Notes: generated by a model not told the origin, from the letters alone. DNA of 64,000 nucleotides from G038396625 sp038396625 (GCA_038396625.1 CP121688.1:1736001-1800000), one strand, 5' to 3'. Shown: positions 25,388-34,570, counted from the first letter of the stretch. Numbers and translations: made by a program.

Positions 25388-26554
25388 ATGTATAAACCGT
25401 CTATTAATACAAAAAAAATAAATGAAATTATTAAGAATACAATTGATGCCATTGATAAAGGTAGATACGAGATTTTTGAAATCGCAGAGAAAGCAAGAAA
25501 TGAGTGTAAAAATCTTGAAAAAGAATTAGAAACCATAAAAAAAAGGGCAGTAGAGATCATAAATGAGGTGGACACATTAGAAATATTAGAAAAAAAAAGT
25601 AGGCAACATTTGTTAGTAGTAAGTCGGGATTTTCATAAATTTACAGAAACAGATATTAAATCTGCTTATGAGGATGCTAATGACTTCCAAATAAAAATAA
25701 CCTTAAAAAGGCAAGAAGAAAGGGATTTGATTAAACAAAGATCAGACTTAGAAAAAAGACTAAAAGCTGCATATGAGGTTGTGAGTCATGCTGAAAAATT
25801 AATTACACAAGTAAGTGTAGCAATGGGATACCTCAGTGGAAATTTAAAGGATGTATTTGAGCATTTAGAAGGAATGCAGCAAAAAGAAGTTTTAGGTATA
25901 AAAGTGATTAGAGCCCAAGAAGAAGAGCGACAGAGAATAGCAAGAGAAATTCATGATGGTCCCGCACAATCGATGGCAAATGTTGTTATTAAAGCAGAAA
26001 TATGCGAACGGCTAATTGATAGGGATATGCAGAAAACAAAATATGAATTAAATCAATTGAAAAGCATTGTTCGAGGTTGTCTTAAAGATGTGCGAAAAAT
26101 CATCTATAATTTAAGGCCTATGTCCTTAGATGATTTGGGACTGATACCAACAATACAAAGATTTATTATTAATTTTGAAAACGAAACGCAGACGAATGTC
26201 GATTTTTCAGTATCTTCAAAAAATGAAGCGATTCATTCCACTATTCAATTAGTTGTATTTAGAATTATTCAAGAAGCTTTAAACAATATTAGAAAACATG
26301 CAAAAGCTTCTTCAGTAATTATAAAATTAGAAATCATGACTGAGTTCATTCACATGCTTATCATAGATGATGGATTAGGTTTTGATGTGGAAAGTGTATT
26401 AAAGCAAAATAAAACAGAAAGTGGATATGGTCTATATATTATGAAGGAAAGAGTAGAGTTATTAAATGGGCAGATAGATATCCAAAGCACGACATCCATG
26501 GGTACTAGAATCAAAACAACTATTCCGCTAAAAAATGAGGAGGGAGCAATATGA
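25388..26554 (+). CDS. DegS-like cytoplasmic sensor histidine kinase
   Basis: A 388-residue soluble histidine kinase. Residues about 1-165 are a long coiled-coil sensor region, as in DegS. The HisKA_3 phospho-acceptor motif is EEERQRIAREIHDGPAQS, with the phosphorylated His at about residue 189. The ATPase domain has ALNNIRKHAKAS (N box), DDGLGFD (G1) and GYGLYIMKERVELLNG (G2). No membrane segment is present, so it senses an internal signal. The ATG at 25388 follows AGAGGTG. Its stop overlaps the start of the response regulator gene (ATGA), so the two are coupled. Confidence 0.9.
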   Translation: MYKPSINTKKINEIIKNTIDAIDKGRYEIFEIAEKARNECKNLEKELETIKKRAVEIINEVDTLEILEKKSRQHLLVVSRDFHKFTETDIKSAYEDANDFQIKITLKRQEERDLIKQRSDLEKRLKAAYEVVSHAEKLITQVSVAMGYLSGNLKDVFEHLEGMQQKEVLGIKVIRAQEEERQRIAREIHDGPAQSMANVVIKAEICERLIDRDMQKTKYELNQLKSIVRGCLKDVRKIIYNLRPMSLDDLGLIPTIQRFIINFENETQTNVDFSVSSKNEAIHSTIQLVVFRIIQEALNNIRKHAKASSVIIKLEIMTEFIHMLIIDDGLGFDVESVLKQNKTESGYGLYIMKERVELLNGQIDIQSTTSMGTRIKTTIPLKNEEGAI

Positions 26555-27207
26555 TGGAAGCAAAAATCACAGTATTAATCGCAGATGATCATGCTTTAAT
26601 GAGACAAGGCTTAAAGCAAATATTAGAATTAGAGGAAGATATTGAAGTCATAGGATTAGCTGTGGACGGAGAAGACACCATAAAAAAATCACAGCAGCTC
26701 AAACCAGATGTAATACTACTTGATATTAATATGCCTCAAATGAATGGAATTCAAGCTTTAAGAAGGTTAAAGGATATGGGTACAGATTCTAAGATCATTA
26801 TGTTGACGATTCATGAAGATAGGGAGTACCTTTTTGAAACAATCAATATTGGCGCCTCTGGATATGTGTTAAAAGACGCTGAATCAGCAAGCTTGACAAA
26901 AGCTATTCGAGATGTTTATCATGGAGAAGCCTATATTCACCCTACACTGACTTCAGCGTTAGTTAAAGAATATAATAAAAAAGGAAAAATAGATGATGCA
27001 TATAGTAAAGATAAATTAACAAGAAGAGAATATGAGGTATTAAGTTTGATTGCAGAAGGAAAAAATAATAGGGAAATTGCAGAAGACTTGTTTATTAGCG
27101 AAAAAACTGTTAAAAATCATGTTTCAAATATATTCAAAAAAATTGAAGTAAATGATAGAACCCAGGCTGCTATTTATGCATATAAACATAATATAAAAAA
27201 GATTTAG
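26551..27207 (+). CDS. NarL/DegU-family response regulator
   Basis: A 218-residue regulator with a receiver domain (ADDHALMR acidic patch, phospho-acceptor D58 in LLDINMP, conserved Lys in VLKDA) and a LuxR-type helix-turn-helix at about residues 150-215 (LTRREYEVLSLIAEGKNNR, then SEKTVKNHVSNIFKKI). It is the cognate partner of the DegS-like kinase immediately upstream. Two adjacent ATG codons (26551, 26554) follow GAGGAGGGAG. DegU controls exoenzymes, competence and motility in Bacillus; targets here are unknown. Confidence 0.92.
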   Translation: MMEAKITVLIADDHALMRQGLKQILELEEDIEVIGLAVDGEDTIKKSQQLKPDVILLDINMPQMNGIQALRRLKDMGTDSKIIMLTIHEDREYLFETINIGASGYVLKDAESASLTKAIRDVYHGEAYIHPTLTSALVKEYNKKGKIDDAYSKDKLTRREYEVLSLIAEGKNNREIAEDLFISEKTVKNHVSNIFKKIEVNDRTQAAIYAYKHNIKKI

Positions 27208-27230
27208 GGGAAGTACTCCTAAGTCTTTTT
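27200..27230 (+). terminator. Terminator of the DegS/DegU-like operon
   Basis: AGATTTAGG pairs with CCTAAGTCT (one G-U) across a nine-base loop, overlapping the stop codon and followed by TTTT. Confidence 0.7.
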
Positions 27231-27400
27231 CACTTAGAGGAACATAAAATACTTTATGTACTGTTTTACAACATACTTGTAACCTATTTAGAGCACAATA
27301 GCCTTAGAAGCAAATTTAAAATTATAATAAAAGTTGTTATAATAGAAATAGAATAAGTAAAATTTGCCATAAAAAATCATTTCAATGATATGGAGGGATT

Positions 27401-28831
27401 GTGTTGGAACAAAAAATATCAAGCAAAGATAGTAAAGACAAACTCACATTAAAATTTAAGAATGTATGGGAGCATTTAGATAGTGAGGAAAGAAAATCTG
27501 TATTTGCATTTAATGATGCATATAAATTGTTTTTAAATAAAGGGAAAACAGAACGAGAATGTGTAAAAGAAGTGATCAGCCAGGCAGAGGAGCAAGGTTA
27601 TATAAACATAGAAGATCTTATTAAAGGAAAAAGAACACTAAAAGAAGGTGCAAAAATCTATGCAAACAATAAAGGAAAAGCCGTAGCGTTGCTTGTTATG
27701 GGCAAAGAGCCACTTGAACAAGGGATGAACATAATTGGTGCACATATAGATGTGCCGAGGTTAGACTTAAAACCTTTTCCTTTGTATGAAGATGGAGGAC
27801 TAGCGCTATTTAAAACCCATTATTACGGAGGTATTAAAAAGTATCAATGGACGACTATTCCTTTAGCACTTCATGGCGTGGTGATCAATAGAAAAGGAGA
27901 GAAAATTGATATTATTATTGGAGAAGAAGAAAATGATCCTGTATTTTTTATAACAGACTTATTACCCCATTTAGCAAAAGATCAGTATGAGAAAAAATTA
28001 GCTGAAGGCATTACAGGTGAAGGCTTAAATGTATTAGTAGGAAGTATTCCTTATAATGATGATGAAATGAAAGAAAAAGTAAAATTTAATATTTTAAAAT
28101 TATTAAATGAGCAATATGGTATAGAAGAAAAAGATTTTTTAACTGCTGAAATTGAAATTGTTCCTGCAGGAAAAGCAAAAGATGTAGGGATTGATAGAAG
28201 CTTAGTTGGCGCTCATGGCCATGATGATCGAGTATGTTCTTATACAGGTATAAGGGCCATATTTGAAGTAAATCATCCTGTAAAAACAGCTGTAACTTTG
28301 TTGGTTGATAAAGAAGAAGTTGGAAGCATGGGGAATACAGGAATGCAGTCACGATTTTTCGAAAATGTGGTTGCAGAATTAATTGCTCTGCAAAGTGAAA
28401 ACTATACAGATTTAATGGTGAGAAGAGCTCTTGCAAAATCCTATGTTTTGTCGGGGGATGTAGGTGCTGGATTTGACCCGAATTTTCCAGATGTTTTAGA
28501 TAAAAGAAATGCAGCATTTATTGGAAAAGGCGTGGTTGTAACAAAATATACAGGTGCTAGAGGTAAATCAGGATCAAATGATGCAAATGCAGAATTTTTA
28601 GCAAGAATAAGAAAGATATTTGATGAGAATCATATATTATGGCAGATAGGAGAATTAGGGAAAGTAGATCAGGGTGGAGGTGGGACGATCGCCTACATAT
28701 TGTCAAACTATGGAGCTGAAGTTGTAGATTGTGGGGTTGCTGTTTTAAGCATGCATGCTCCCATGGAGATTGTTAGCAAAATGGATGTCTATATGACGTA
28801 TAAAGCATATAAAGCTTTTTTGAATTCATAA
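27401..28831 (+). CDS. M18 family aminopeptidase
   Basis: A 476-residue dinuclear zinc aminopeptidase of the M18 (aspartyl aminopeptidase-like) family. Metal and catalytic motifs are GAHIDVPRLDLK near residue 115, GAHGHDDRVCSYTG near 268, DKEEVGSMGNTGMQS near 307, and a His near the end in SMHAPMEI. It probably removes N-terminal residues from peptides in the cytoplasm. The start could be GTG 27401 or TTG 27404; the latter is better spaced from GGAGGG. It is transcribed alone and converges on the LysR gene. Confidence 0.93.
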   Translation: MLEQKISSKDSKDKLTLKFKNVWEHLDSEERKSVFAFNDAYKLFLNKGKTERECVKEVISQAEEQGYINIEDLIKGKRTLKEGAKIYANNKGKAVALLVMGKEPLEQGMNIIGAHIDVPRLDLKPFPLYEDGGLALFKTHYYGGIKKYQWTTIPLALHGVVINRKGEKIDIIIGEEENDPVFFITDLLPHLAKDQYEKKLAEGITGEGLNVLVGSIPYNDDEMKEKVKFNILKLLNEQYGIEEKDFLTAEIEIVPAGKAKDVGIDRSLVGAHGHDDRVCSYTGIRAIFEVNHPVKTAVTLLVDKEEVGSMGNTGMQSRFFENVVAELIALQSENYTDLMVRRALAKSYVLSGDVGAGFDPNFPDVLDKRNAAFIGKGVVVTKYTGARGKSGSNDANAEFLARIRKIFDENHILWQIGELGKVDQGGGGTIAYILSNYGAEVVDCGVAVLSMHAPMEIVSKMDVYMTYKAYKAFLNS

Positions 28832-28835
28832 AAAA

Positions 28836-28856
28836 TCGAGTGTAAACTCGACTTTT
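28836..28856. terminator. Short hairpin between convergent genes
   Basis: TCGAGT and ACTCGA form a six-pair stem with a GTAA loop, with A and T runs on either side. It is small but positioned to serve both the aminopeptidase and the LysR gene. Confidence 0.45.
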
Positions 28857-28865
28857 ACACTTACT

Positions 28866-29762
28866 TTAAATCTTTAAGTTTTCTAAAACAAAATCTTTGA
28901 AGGTTTCTGCCAGAGGAGATAATGTTCGATGCTTATGGTAGACAAAATAGAAGTTTCTACATAAATCCATATTTTCTAATTCAATTTTCTTAATCGTTTT
29001 ATACTGAAGCTCTTCTTCTATGGCTAATTGAGAGATAATAGAAATTCCCATACCTTTTTTTACACATTGTTTAATCGTTTCAGTACTTTCTATATAGGCA
29101 AGGATATTTAAATGTTCTAAAGATATATTATGAGAATGAAGAGCTTTCTCAAAAATCTTTCTAGTTCCAGACCCAGTTTCCCGAAAGATCATTTTTTCTT
29201 TCAACAATAGATCTATTGATATTTTATCCATTGATTGATATGGATCAGAATATGGTGCGATGATTACAAGCTTGTCTTGCATAATATTTATATATCTAAG
29301 TTGCTTTGTGTCATCCTTTGCACCTACAATGCCAAAATCAATTTCACCACATAAAATAGCATCTACAACTTGTTGAGAATCATAGTGAAGCAAATGATAC
29401 TGAACATCGGGATGAATTTTATTAAAGGAATGAAGCAATGGAGGTAGAATATATTGCTCAGGGATAGAGCTACAAGCAATTTCTAAAGTACCTGCTATTT
29501 TGCCGTTGAACGCTTCTAAGGAAAACAAAGCTTGATCTCTTTTATTAAGTATTTCTAGGGCATGCGCGAATAACATTTCTCCTGCTTTGGTTAAAGTTAC
29601 TTTTTTATTTGAGCGATTAATTAAAATAGTATTTAATTCATTTTCTAGATTTTGGATATGGTTACTAATAGTTGGCTGGGTCAGAAAAAGATAATCTGCA
29701 GCTTTAGAAAAACTTTTTAGGCGTGCAATCATTACAAAAGTTTCTAATTGTCTAAAATCCAT
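28866..29762 (-). CDS. LysR-family transcriptional regulator
   Basis: A 298-residue LysR regulator. The winged helix-turn-helix is at residues 1-60 (MDFRQLETFVMIARLKSFS, then LTQPTISNHIQNLE), and the ligand-binding domain fills the rest. The start is the ATG at 29762 behind GGAGTGA. The N-terminal region resembles a LysR group that I associate with selenium-metabolism loci in clostridia, but no selenium gene is nearby, so that is only a weak suggestion. Neighbours are a convergent aminopeptidase gene and the divergent AlbA_2 gene, which is the most likely nearby target if there is one. Confidence 0.85.
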   Translation of the reverse strand: MDFRQLETFVMIARLKSFSKAADYLFLTQPTISNHIQNLENELNTILINRSNKKVTLTKAGEMLFAHALEILNKRDQALFSLEAFNGKIAGTLEIACSSIPEQYILPPLLHSFNKIHPDVQYHLLHYDSQQVVDAILCGEIDFGIVGAKDDTKQLRYINIMQDKLVIIAPYSDPYQSMDKISIDLLLKEKMIFRETGSGTRKIFEKALHSHNISLEHLNILAYIESTETIKQCVKKGMGISIISQLAIEEELQYKTIKKIELENMDLCRNFYFVYHKHRTLSPLAETFKDFVLENLKI

Positions 29763-29794
29763 ATGATCACTCCACATTCATTTCTACTAAAATA

Positions 29795-29823
29795 ATATTA
29801 TCATGTATAATAAATATTATCAA
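29795..29823 (-). promoter_or_regulatory. Possible sigma-A promoter of the LysR gene
   Basis: On the minus strand TTGATA (29823-29818) and TAATAT (29800-29795) are 17 bases apart. The surrounding sequence is very AT-rich, so chance matches are possible. Confidence 0.45.
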
Positions 29824-29953
29824 ATATTTGCCACAATTTGCATGGTAAAATATTTTTTTGCTAATTTCACATAAAATAAATCATAAATCTTTAGCATAAG
29901 TTATAATAAGAAGTAGGTTGTAGTATTTTACCATTTGCGAAGGGAATGGTTGA

Positions 29954-31132
29954 ATGGATTTGCAAAAACTCAAATTATTGATCAAACAAAAAGAAGGAAC
30001 AAAGCTAGATTTTAAAGAAAGTTTTAATCTTGATACAGAATCTGAAAAAAAAGAGTTTGCAAAGGATGTTATCGCTATTGCAAACAGTGTAGGTGGGCGA
30101 GGATATTTAGTTGTAGGTATACGAGACAAAACAAAAGATATTGTAGGCGTAAATCTCCAAAACTTCAGTGAGGAAAGAATGCAGCAAGTGATCAGCCACC
30201 GATGTGATCCACCTGTAAATCTAAGAGTAGAAAATATAAAGTATGGAGAGAAGTATATTGGTGTAATCACTATATTTAAAAGTTTGCAAAGACCTCATCA
30301 AATGCGACAGACAGGAGCTTTTTATATTCGTAGAGGCTCTACCACAGATATAGCCAGAAGAGATGAAATTGCTAGTATGTTTCAAGAGGTGGGCTTGATA
30401 AGCAACGAATTAATTCCAGTATATCATTTAGATTTAGAAGTATTAAATAAGGAGCGTATTGATGGGTATTTAAAAAAAATGAATCTATTTCCTCAAAAGA
30501 ATATAGAAAAAGAAGTATTGAATAATTTGGGTATTATTCGTTTTGACAGTGAGACAGGAAAGTTTCATCCTACTGTAGGTGGAACTTTGCTTTTCTGCGA
30601 TAGACCTCAGCAATATCTTCCTTATTCTTCAATAAAAATTATTACTTTCGAAGGGAAAGAAAAAATTACAAAGATTGTTGAAGGAAATATCATTGAAATG
30701 TTGCACAGGTGTCGTAATTTTATTGATACGTATTTAAAGAATATTGACTATCCAAGAGAAGCAATATTTCAATCCATTGCCAATGCCATTGTACATAGAG
30801 ATTATATGGATATCACACGAGATATTGTGGTGTTAATAGGAGATAATAAGGTGGAGATTAGCAATCCGGGAACGTTACCAAAAGGAAATAATATTCATAC
30901 CATTATGAGAGAAATTAATCCATCAAGAAGAAATAATTGGCTGTATCACCGTCTTTTGTTATTAGATGAAGACAACCAATTTTTAAGAACAGGTATTGGA
31001 CTGCAAAAGATAGATAAAATGTTTGAAGGAAAGGGAAGAGTAAAGTTTCTAAACATAGAAAAAAGAAATTTATTTAAAATTGTTATGCCAGGATTAGAAA
31101 AATTTGCTTTTAGAAAAAAGGATAAACTTTAA
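29954..31132 (+). CDS. AlbA_2 (Schlafen-type) putative DNA-binding protein
   Basis: A 392-residue protein with an N-terminal AlbA_2 domain (EGTKLDFKESF, then VIAIANSVGGRGYLVVGI), a middle region with FYIRRGSTTDIARRDEI, and a C-terminal GHKL-like ATPase module (IFQSIANAIVHRDYMD, then KVEISNPGTLP). Proteins of this build are annotated as transcriptional regulators or ATP-dependent helicase-like regulators, and their true function is mostly unproven. The ATG follows AAGGGA. Its 3' end overlaps the convergent cation-efflux gene by four bases. Confidence 0.85.
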   Translation: MDLQKLKLLIKQKEGTKLDFKESFNLDTESEKKEFAKDVIAIANSVGGRGYLVVGIRDKTKDIVGVNLQNFSEERMQQVISHRCDPPVNLRVENIKYGEKYIGVITIFKSLQRPHQMRQTGAFYIRRGSTTDIARRDEIASMFQEVGLISNELIPVYHLDLEVLNKERIDGYLKKMNLFPQKNIEKEVLNNLGIIRFDSETGKFHPTVGGTLLFCDRPQQYLPYSSIKIITFEGKEKITKIVEGNIIEMLHRCRNFIDTYLKNIDYPREAIFQSIANAIVHRDYMDITRDIVVLIGDNKVEISNPGTLPKGNNIHTIMREINPSRRNNWLYHRLLLLDEDNQFLRTGIGLQKIDKMFEGKGRVKFLNIEKRNLFKIVMPGLEKFAFRKKDKL

Positions 31133-31148
31133 TTTTTATCCTTTTTTT
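31114..31148. terminator. Bidirectional terminator overlapping two convergent gene ends
   Basis: Thirteen-pair stem, AAAAAAGGATAAA (31114-31126) with TTTATCCTTTTTT, followed by more T. It includes the last codons of both the AlbA_2 and the cation-efflux genes. Confidence 0.7.
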
Positions 31149-32055
31149 TAAAAATACCATTTTTATGTATTTTATCTTTTTCAGATGAACAAGGATTAAC
31201 ATGAATCAGAACATCTTTAATGTTATTCATAGAGTTAAGAATATTGTGTTTGACGAGGGATGCCAAATGGTGACCTTGTTCTACTGTCATATATCGATCT
31301 ACACAAATTTTCATATCTACATAGATTTGATTACCGTGCTTTCTTGCTTTAACTTCATGGACACTGCTAATACCTTCTACCATTAAAGCAATACGTTCAA
31401 TTTCATGAAGGGTATCTTTAGGAGGAGCCGTATCCATCAATTCAGTAATAGCATTCCAATAGATAGACAATGCAGCTCGCATGATCATAATAGCAACAGC
31501 GATACCTGCGAGTGGATCTAAAATTGGGAAACCCAATACGGCGCCAGTAATCCCAATTAAGGCAGCGATAGAAGAAAAAGCATCTGTTCGATGATGCCAA
31601 GCATCGGCTACTAACGCTTGACTTTGTATTTTATTTCCTATATTTACAGTATAACGATACATCCATTCTTTAACGACGATGGATAACACAGCAGCATAAA
31701 TTGCAATGGAACCAGGTGGCTTTAAGTTAGGATTTTTTAGAGAGTTATATGCAGATGTTCCGATACCTGCGGCAGTGACAATAAGAATGATGGCAATTAT
31801 TTTGGCAACAATAGATTCAGCCTTTGCATGACCATAATGATGGCGTTCATCAGGAGGTTGATGAGATATTTTTATCCCATGTAGTACAATGGCCGTACTA
31901 ACCATGTCTGAGCCAGAATGGAAAGCGTCTGCAATCATTGCCGTACTACCTGCGAAAAACCCTATTATCCCTTTTAAAGTGGTTAAGAGGATGTTACCTA
32001 TAATACCAATCCATGATGCTTTTTTTCCTAATGCTAATCTTTCTTTTTCATTCAT
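31129..32055 (-). CDS. Cation diffusion facilitator (metal efflux)
   Basis: A 308-residue CDF-family transporter exporting divalent metals in exchange for protons. Membrane segments occupy about residues 12-32, 40-60, 78-98, 112-130, 148-170 and 175-195. The metal-site pattern is seen in ADAFHSGSDMVS (segment 2) and ADAWHHRTDAFSS (segment 5); the cytoplasmic ferredoxin-like domain is at about 205-290. The C-terminus is lysine-rich. The start is the ATG at 32055, nine bases after AAGGA; the upstream ATG abuts the ribosome site. Metal specificity (Zn, Mn, Fe, Co) cannot be told. Alone on its strand. Confidence 0.92.
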   Translation of the reverse strand: MNEKERLALGKKASWIGIIGNILLTTLKGIIGFFAGSTAMIADAFHSGSDMVSTAIVLHGIKISHQPPDERHHYGHAKAESIVAKIIAIILIVTAAGIGTSAYNSLKNPNLKPPGSIAIYAAVLSIVVKEWMYRYTVNIGNKIQSQALVADAWHHRTDAFSSIAALIGITGAVLGFPILDPLAGIAVAIMIMRAALSIYWNAITELMDTAPPKDTLHEIERIALMVEGISSVHEVKARKHGNQIYVDMKICVDRYMTVEQGHHLASLVKHNILNSMNNIKDVLIHVNPCSSEKDKIHKNGIFKKKDKN

Positions 32056-32210
32056 GACTTGCATTCCTTTCTATATATATATTTTATAGTATTAGTATGG
32101 TTCGATATGCCTTTTTCAATAATGACTATTTCTAAAAAATAATTTATATAATAATTTAACAATTAATGCTTACCCTATTATTTTTAAAGTAAACAAAGAG
32201 GTAAATGATA

Positions 32211-32240
32211 TTGAGATTTATGAAAAAAATATGATATAAT
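32211..32240 (+). promoter_or_regulatory. Sigma-A promoter of the 118-residue protein gene
   Basis: TTGAGA and TATAAT are separated by 18 bases. The predicted start near 32247 supports the ATG at 32280. Confidence 0.6.
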
Positions 32241-32279
32241 CGGATGGAAAATATGATAAACGCTGTGCAGGAGGAAAAA

Positions 32280-32636
32280 ATGAATGAATTTATAAGAGTC
32301 CCTTATATTGAAAGCCTTATAGGTTATGCTAATGAAGTTTTAATGAATGATAATTTAGAACAAATTCGTTTTAATAGTAGATTTGAAATGCAATTGACTT
32401 TTAGTGACGAAACACAGACGGAAAAATACATTATTGTAGGGATGTTTAAAGATAAGGAGCTATTGCAAAAAGAAGCATATAAAGGAAGTAATGAAGAATT
32501 TCTCTTAGGTAATAGAGAAGACATGCTCTCTGTTTTGATCATGAATGAAACAAAAACGCAAGTTTTAGAATATGAAATGAAAGCGTATAAACAAGTAAAA
32601 GAAATGATGACAAAAATGGTTAAAGCCCAACTATAA
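32280..32636 (+). CDS. Small protein of unknown function
   Basis: A 118-residue soluble protein. The ATG at 32280 follows AGGAGG by five bases. Features are a tail of alternating charged helices (LEYEMKAYKQVKEMM) and a beta-rich centre (FEMQLTFSDETQTEKYIIVGMF). No cysteine, signal peptide or membrane segment. I do not recognise the family. It is a monocistronic gene with a good promoter and terminator, so it is likely real and expressed. Confidence 0.7.
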   Translation: MNEFIRVPYIESLIGYANEVLMNDNLEQIRFNSRFEMQLTFSDETQTEKYIIVGMFKDKELLQKEAYKGSNEEFLLGNREDMLSVLIMNETKTQVLEYEMKAYKQVKEMMTKMVKAQL

Positions 32637-32680
32637 CTTTGTGTATATCTTTTATCGATATGATAACACATGCACAAACA

Positions 32681-32716
32681 AAAAAGGCTTAGAGAATGGA
32701 ACGCTCTAAGCCTTTT
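32681..32716 (+). terminator. Intrinsic terminator between convergent genes
   Basis: Thirteen-pair perfect stem, AAAAGGCTTAGAG with CTCTAAGCCTTTT, around a nine-base loop. It can act in both directions. Confidence 0.8.
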
Positions 32717-32780
32717 AAGGATAAAAATAAGCCATGATGTAAATAGCATACAATAGAATTTTTTAAATTTTTAAGAAGGT

Positions 32781-33254
32781 TTAGATACGTTTTGAGCTAG
32801 GAATAAACTTAGTTTTTAAAGAGAGTGCCATTTCATTGAAGGTGAATGGCTTAAATCCGTGGGTTCTGCATAAAGAAATATGGATAGGATGTTTTATTTG
32901 AAAAATAAGCATTTCTATATCTAAACATTGCATATGTTGGATAAGAAGTTTTAATATCCTATTATCTAATTGTTGATGGCTATGTAATGGAGGAAAGATA
33001 AAATCTTGAATAACAGCATAAGCAAAATTTTCGGTGCTTTTGTCACAAAAACTTACAGTTATATATAAACGATGGTTGGCTTTGTATTGAAAAATCCAAG
33101 TATTTTCATGTTTTTTCGTAAGTATTTTGCATGTGAATTTGGTATGACAAAGGTCACCAAATATTGTTGTAAAGTGCATAAGTTTTACAGGATTGATTTT
33201 TTCATAAATTGGTATGGTTTTTCTAAAATTTCTATTTATATACTTTATGGTCAT
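32781..33254 (-). CDS. Protein of unknown function, GNAT-like C-terminus
   Basis: A 157-residue protein. The ATG at 33254 follows GGAGG on the minus strand; the longer open frame is upstream of that site. Basic N-terminus, no signal peptide. The C-terminal piece ISLCRTHGFKPFTFNEMALSL resembles the last strand-helix of GNAT acetyltransferases (a Y/H-GF motif), but the acetyl-CoA loop (R/QxxGxG/A) is not seen, so acetyltransferase activity is doubtful. Function unknown. The upstream 230 bases to 33488 contain no further gene I can support. Confidence 0.6.
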   Translation of the reverse strand: MTIKYINRNFRKTIPIYEKINPVKLMHFTTIFGDLCHTKFTCKILTKKHENTWIFQYKANHRLYITVSFCDKSTENFAYAVIQDFIFPPLHSHQQLDNRILKLLIQHMQCLDIEMLIFQIKHPIHISLCRTHGFKPFTFNEMALSLKTKFIPSSKRI

Positions 33255-33487
33255 TGATAAACCTCCAAAAAACATTTGAATATCTCTAAATCCTATTGAA
33301 AGCATCATAAAAATAAGGATTAGATTTGTCCTATATTTTAAATATATGAATACTACTTATAGATTATGACTGCTTGTACACAAAAGATCTAATTTCTTTC
33401 ATAATTTTAAGGAGACAGAAGATAATAATCATAATAGAGTGTATGTAAAATAAGAGGTAAATTATCACGAAGTTAGCTGCAAGGAAG

Positions 33488-33829
33488 GTGAGAACCATAA
33501 GTAGAAGAGCTTTTAAAGACAGGAAATATCTTAAATCTATCATACAGTTGTTGAAAAGAATAGGTGTATTGCCTAAATATTTAAAAGATCCCCAAATAAA
33601 GATCTATAAAAAAATACTGGTTTTTGCAAGTATGGTATATGTATTGAGTCCTATTGATATTATTAGTGATCCTATTTTTGGTTTTGGGCTTATAGATGAT
33701 GCGATGATCGTGATGTATTTGATTTCAAAAATATCCGATGAGCTTGATAATTATCTAGTAAAAGATAAGGTTTTATTTAATAAAAAGAAAATCGTCAATG
33801 ATGTTGAATACAAAATTGATGATGAATAA
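33488..33829 (+). CDS. DUF1232 (YkvA-like) membrane protein
   Basis: A protein of up to 113 residues with the DUF1232 core: KILVFASMVYVLSPIDIISDPIFGFGLIDDAMIVMYLI, a membrane-associated hairpin with the SP(I/F)D motif. The function is unknown. The start is unclear. The GTG at 33488 is only two bases after AAGGA. An ATA at 33497 is ideally spaced from the GGTGAG site, and ATA-AGT-AGA looks like a mutated ATG start. If ATA is used, the protein is 110 residues. The gene is followed by PduO without an obvious terminator. Confidence 0.78.
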   Translation: MRTISRRAFKDRKYLKSIIQLLKRIGVLPKYLKDPQIKIYKKILVFASMVYVLSPIDIISDPIFGFGLIDDAMIVMYLISKISDELDNYLVKDKVLFNKKKIVNDVEYKIDDE

Positions 33830-33911
33830 AGAGGAAAAAGAAATTTTAAAACTTATCAATATTTTTTAGATAAAAGGGTATGAAATATAAAAATAGTTAG
33901 GAGGGAAAAAG

Positions 33912-34451
33912 ATGAAGATTTATACTAAGACAGGAGATAAGGGGAAAACGAGTTTATATGACAATACGAGAGTAGATAAAGATAGTATACGTGTGGAAAG
34001 TTATGGTACGATTGATGAATTAAATTCTTCATTAGGATTTGCTAGAAATTTTGTTGAAGATACAGAAATTGTAAAGATTATCTATAATATACAGCGAGAA
34101 CTCTTTGATGTAGCTGGCGAACTAGCTACATTAGATAGAGAAAAGTTTCCTGAAAAAATAACAGAAAAACATATTGAAGCTTTAGAAAATATTATTGATA
34201 CATATATTGCTAAAATTGAGCAAATTGATAAATTTATTATTACTGGTACAAATAAGCAAAGTGCTGCTTTACATGTAGCTAGGACGATTTGTAGAAGGGC
34301 TGAAAGGAGAATTCTGACATTAAACCGTCATGAGCCTGTAAGTCAGCTTTTGATAAAATATGTAAATCGTTTGTCAGATGTTATTTATACCCTGGCAAGG
34401 TTTTTAGAATCTGAATTAAAATATGTAGAATTTGCAAAGCCGTCTAAATAG
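33912..34451 (+). CDS. PduO-type cob(I)alamin adenosyltransferase
   Basis: A 179-residue enzyme that transfers adenosyl from ATP to cob(I)alamin, making the coenzyme B12 needed by radical mutases and dehydratases. The N-terminal ATP-binding motif is YTKTGDKGKTSLYD and is followed by VESYGTIDELNS; the C-terminal half has ARTICRRAERRI and NRLSDVIYTLARFLE. The length is typical for the single-domain form. A strong AGGAGGG precedes the ATG. No cobalamin riboswitch was seen upstream and no B12 enzyme is adjacent. Confidence 0.95.
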   Translation: MKIYTKTGDKGKTSLYDNTRVDKDSIRVESYGTIDELNSSLGFARNFVEDTEIVKIIYNIQRELFDVAGELATLDREKFPEKITEKHIEALENIIDTYIAKIEQIDKFIITGTNKQSAALHVARTICRRAERRILTLNRHEPVSQLLIKYVNRLSDVIYTLARFLESELKYVEFAKPSK

Positions 34452-34508
34452 TCGGTCTTGTAGATTGTAATATGTAAATACGAACAATAAATTAGGTTTT
34501 AAATTAAA

Positions 34509-34538
34509 TGTACATATTTAATGTAATTGTGTTATAAT
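34509..34538 (+). promoter_or_regulatory. Possible promoter of hpt
   Basis: TGTACA and TATAAT are 18 bases apart, with the -10 about 30 bases before the TTG start. The -35 is a weak match. Confidence 0.4.
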
Positions 34539-34570
34539 ATCTTTATCAAGAAATGAATGAGGTGAACAAT

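Noticed and set aside
28086..28517. 143-codon minus-strand open frame inside the M18 aminopeptidase gene
   Set aside because: It is a shadow of a clearly conserved peptidase reading frame and has no initiation signals.
33830..33911. Search for a cobalamin riboswitch before the PduO-type gene
   Set aside because: The gap is only about 80 bases and shows no B12-box-like conserved segment.
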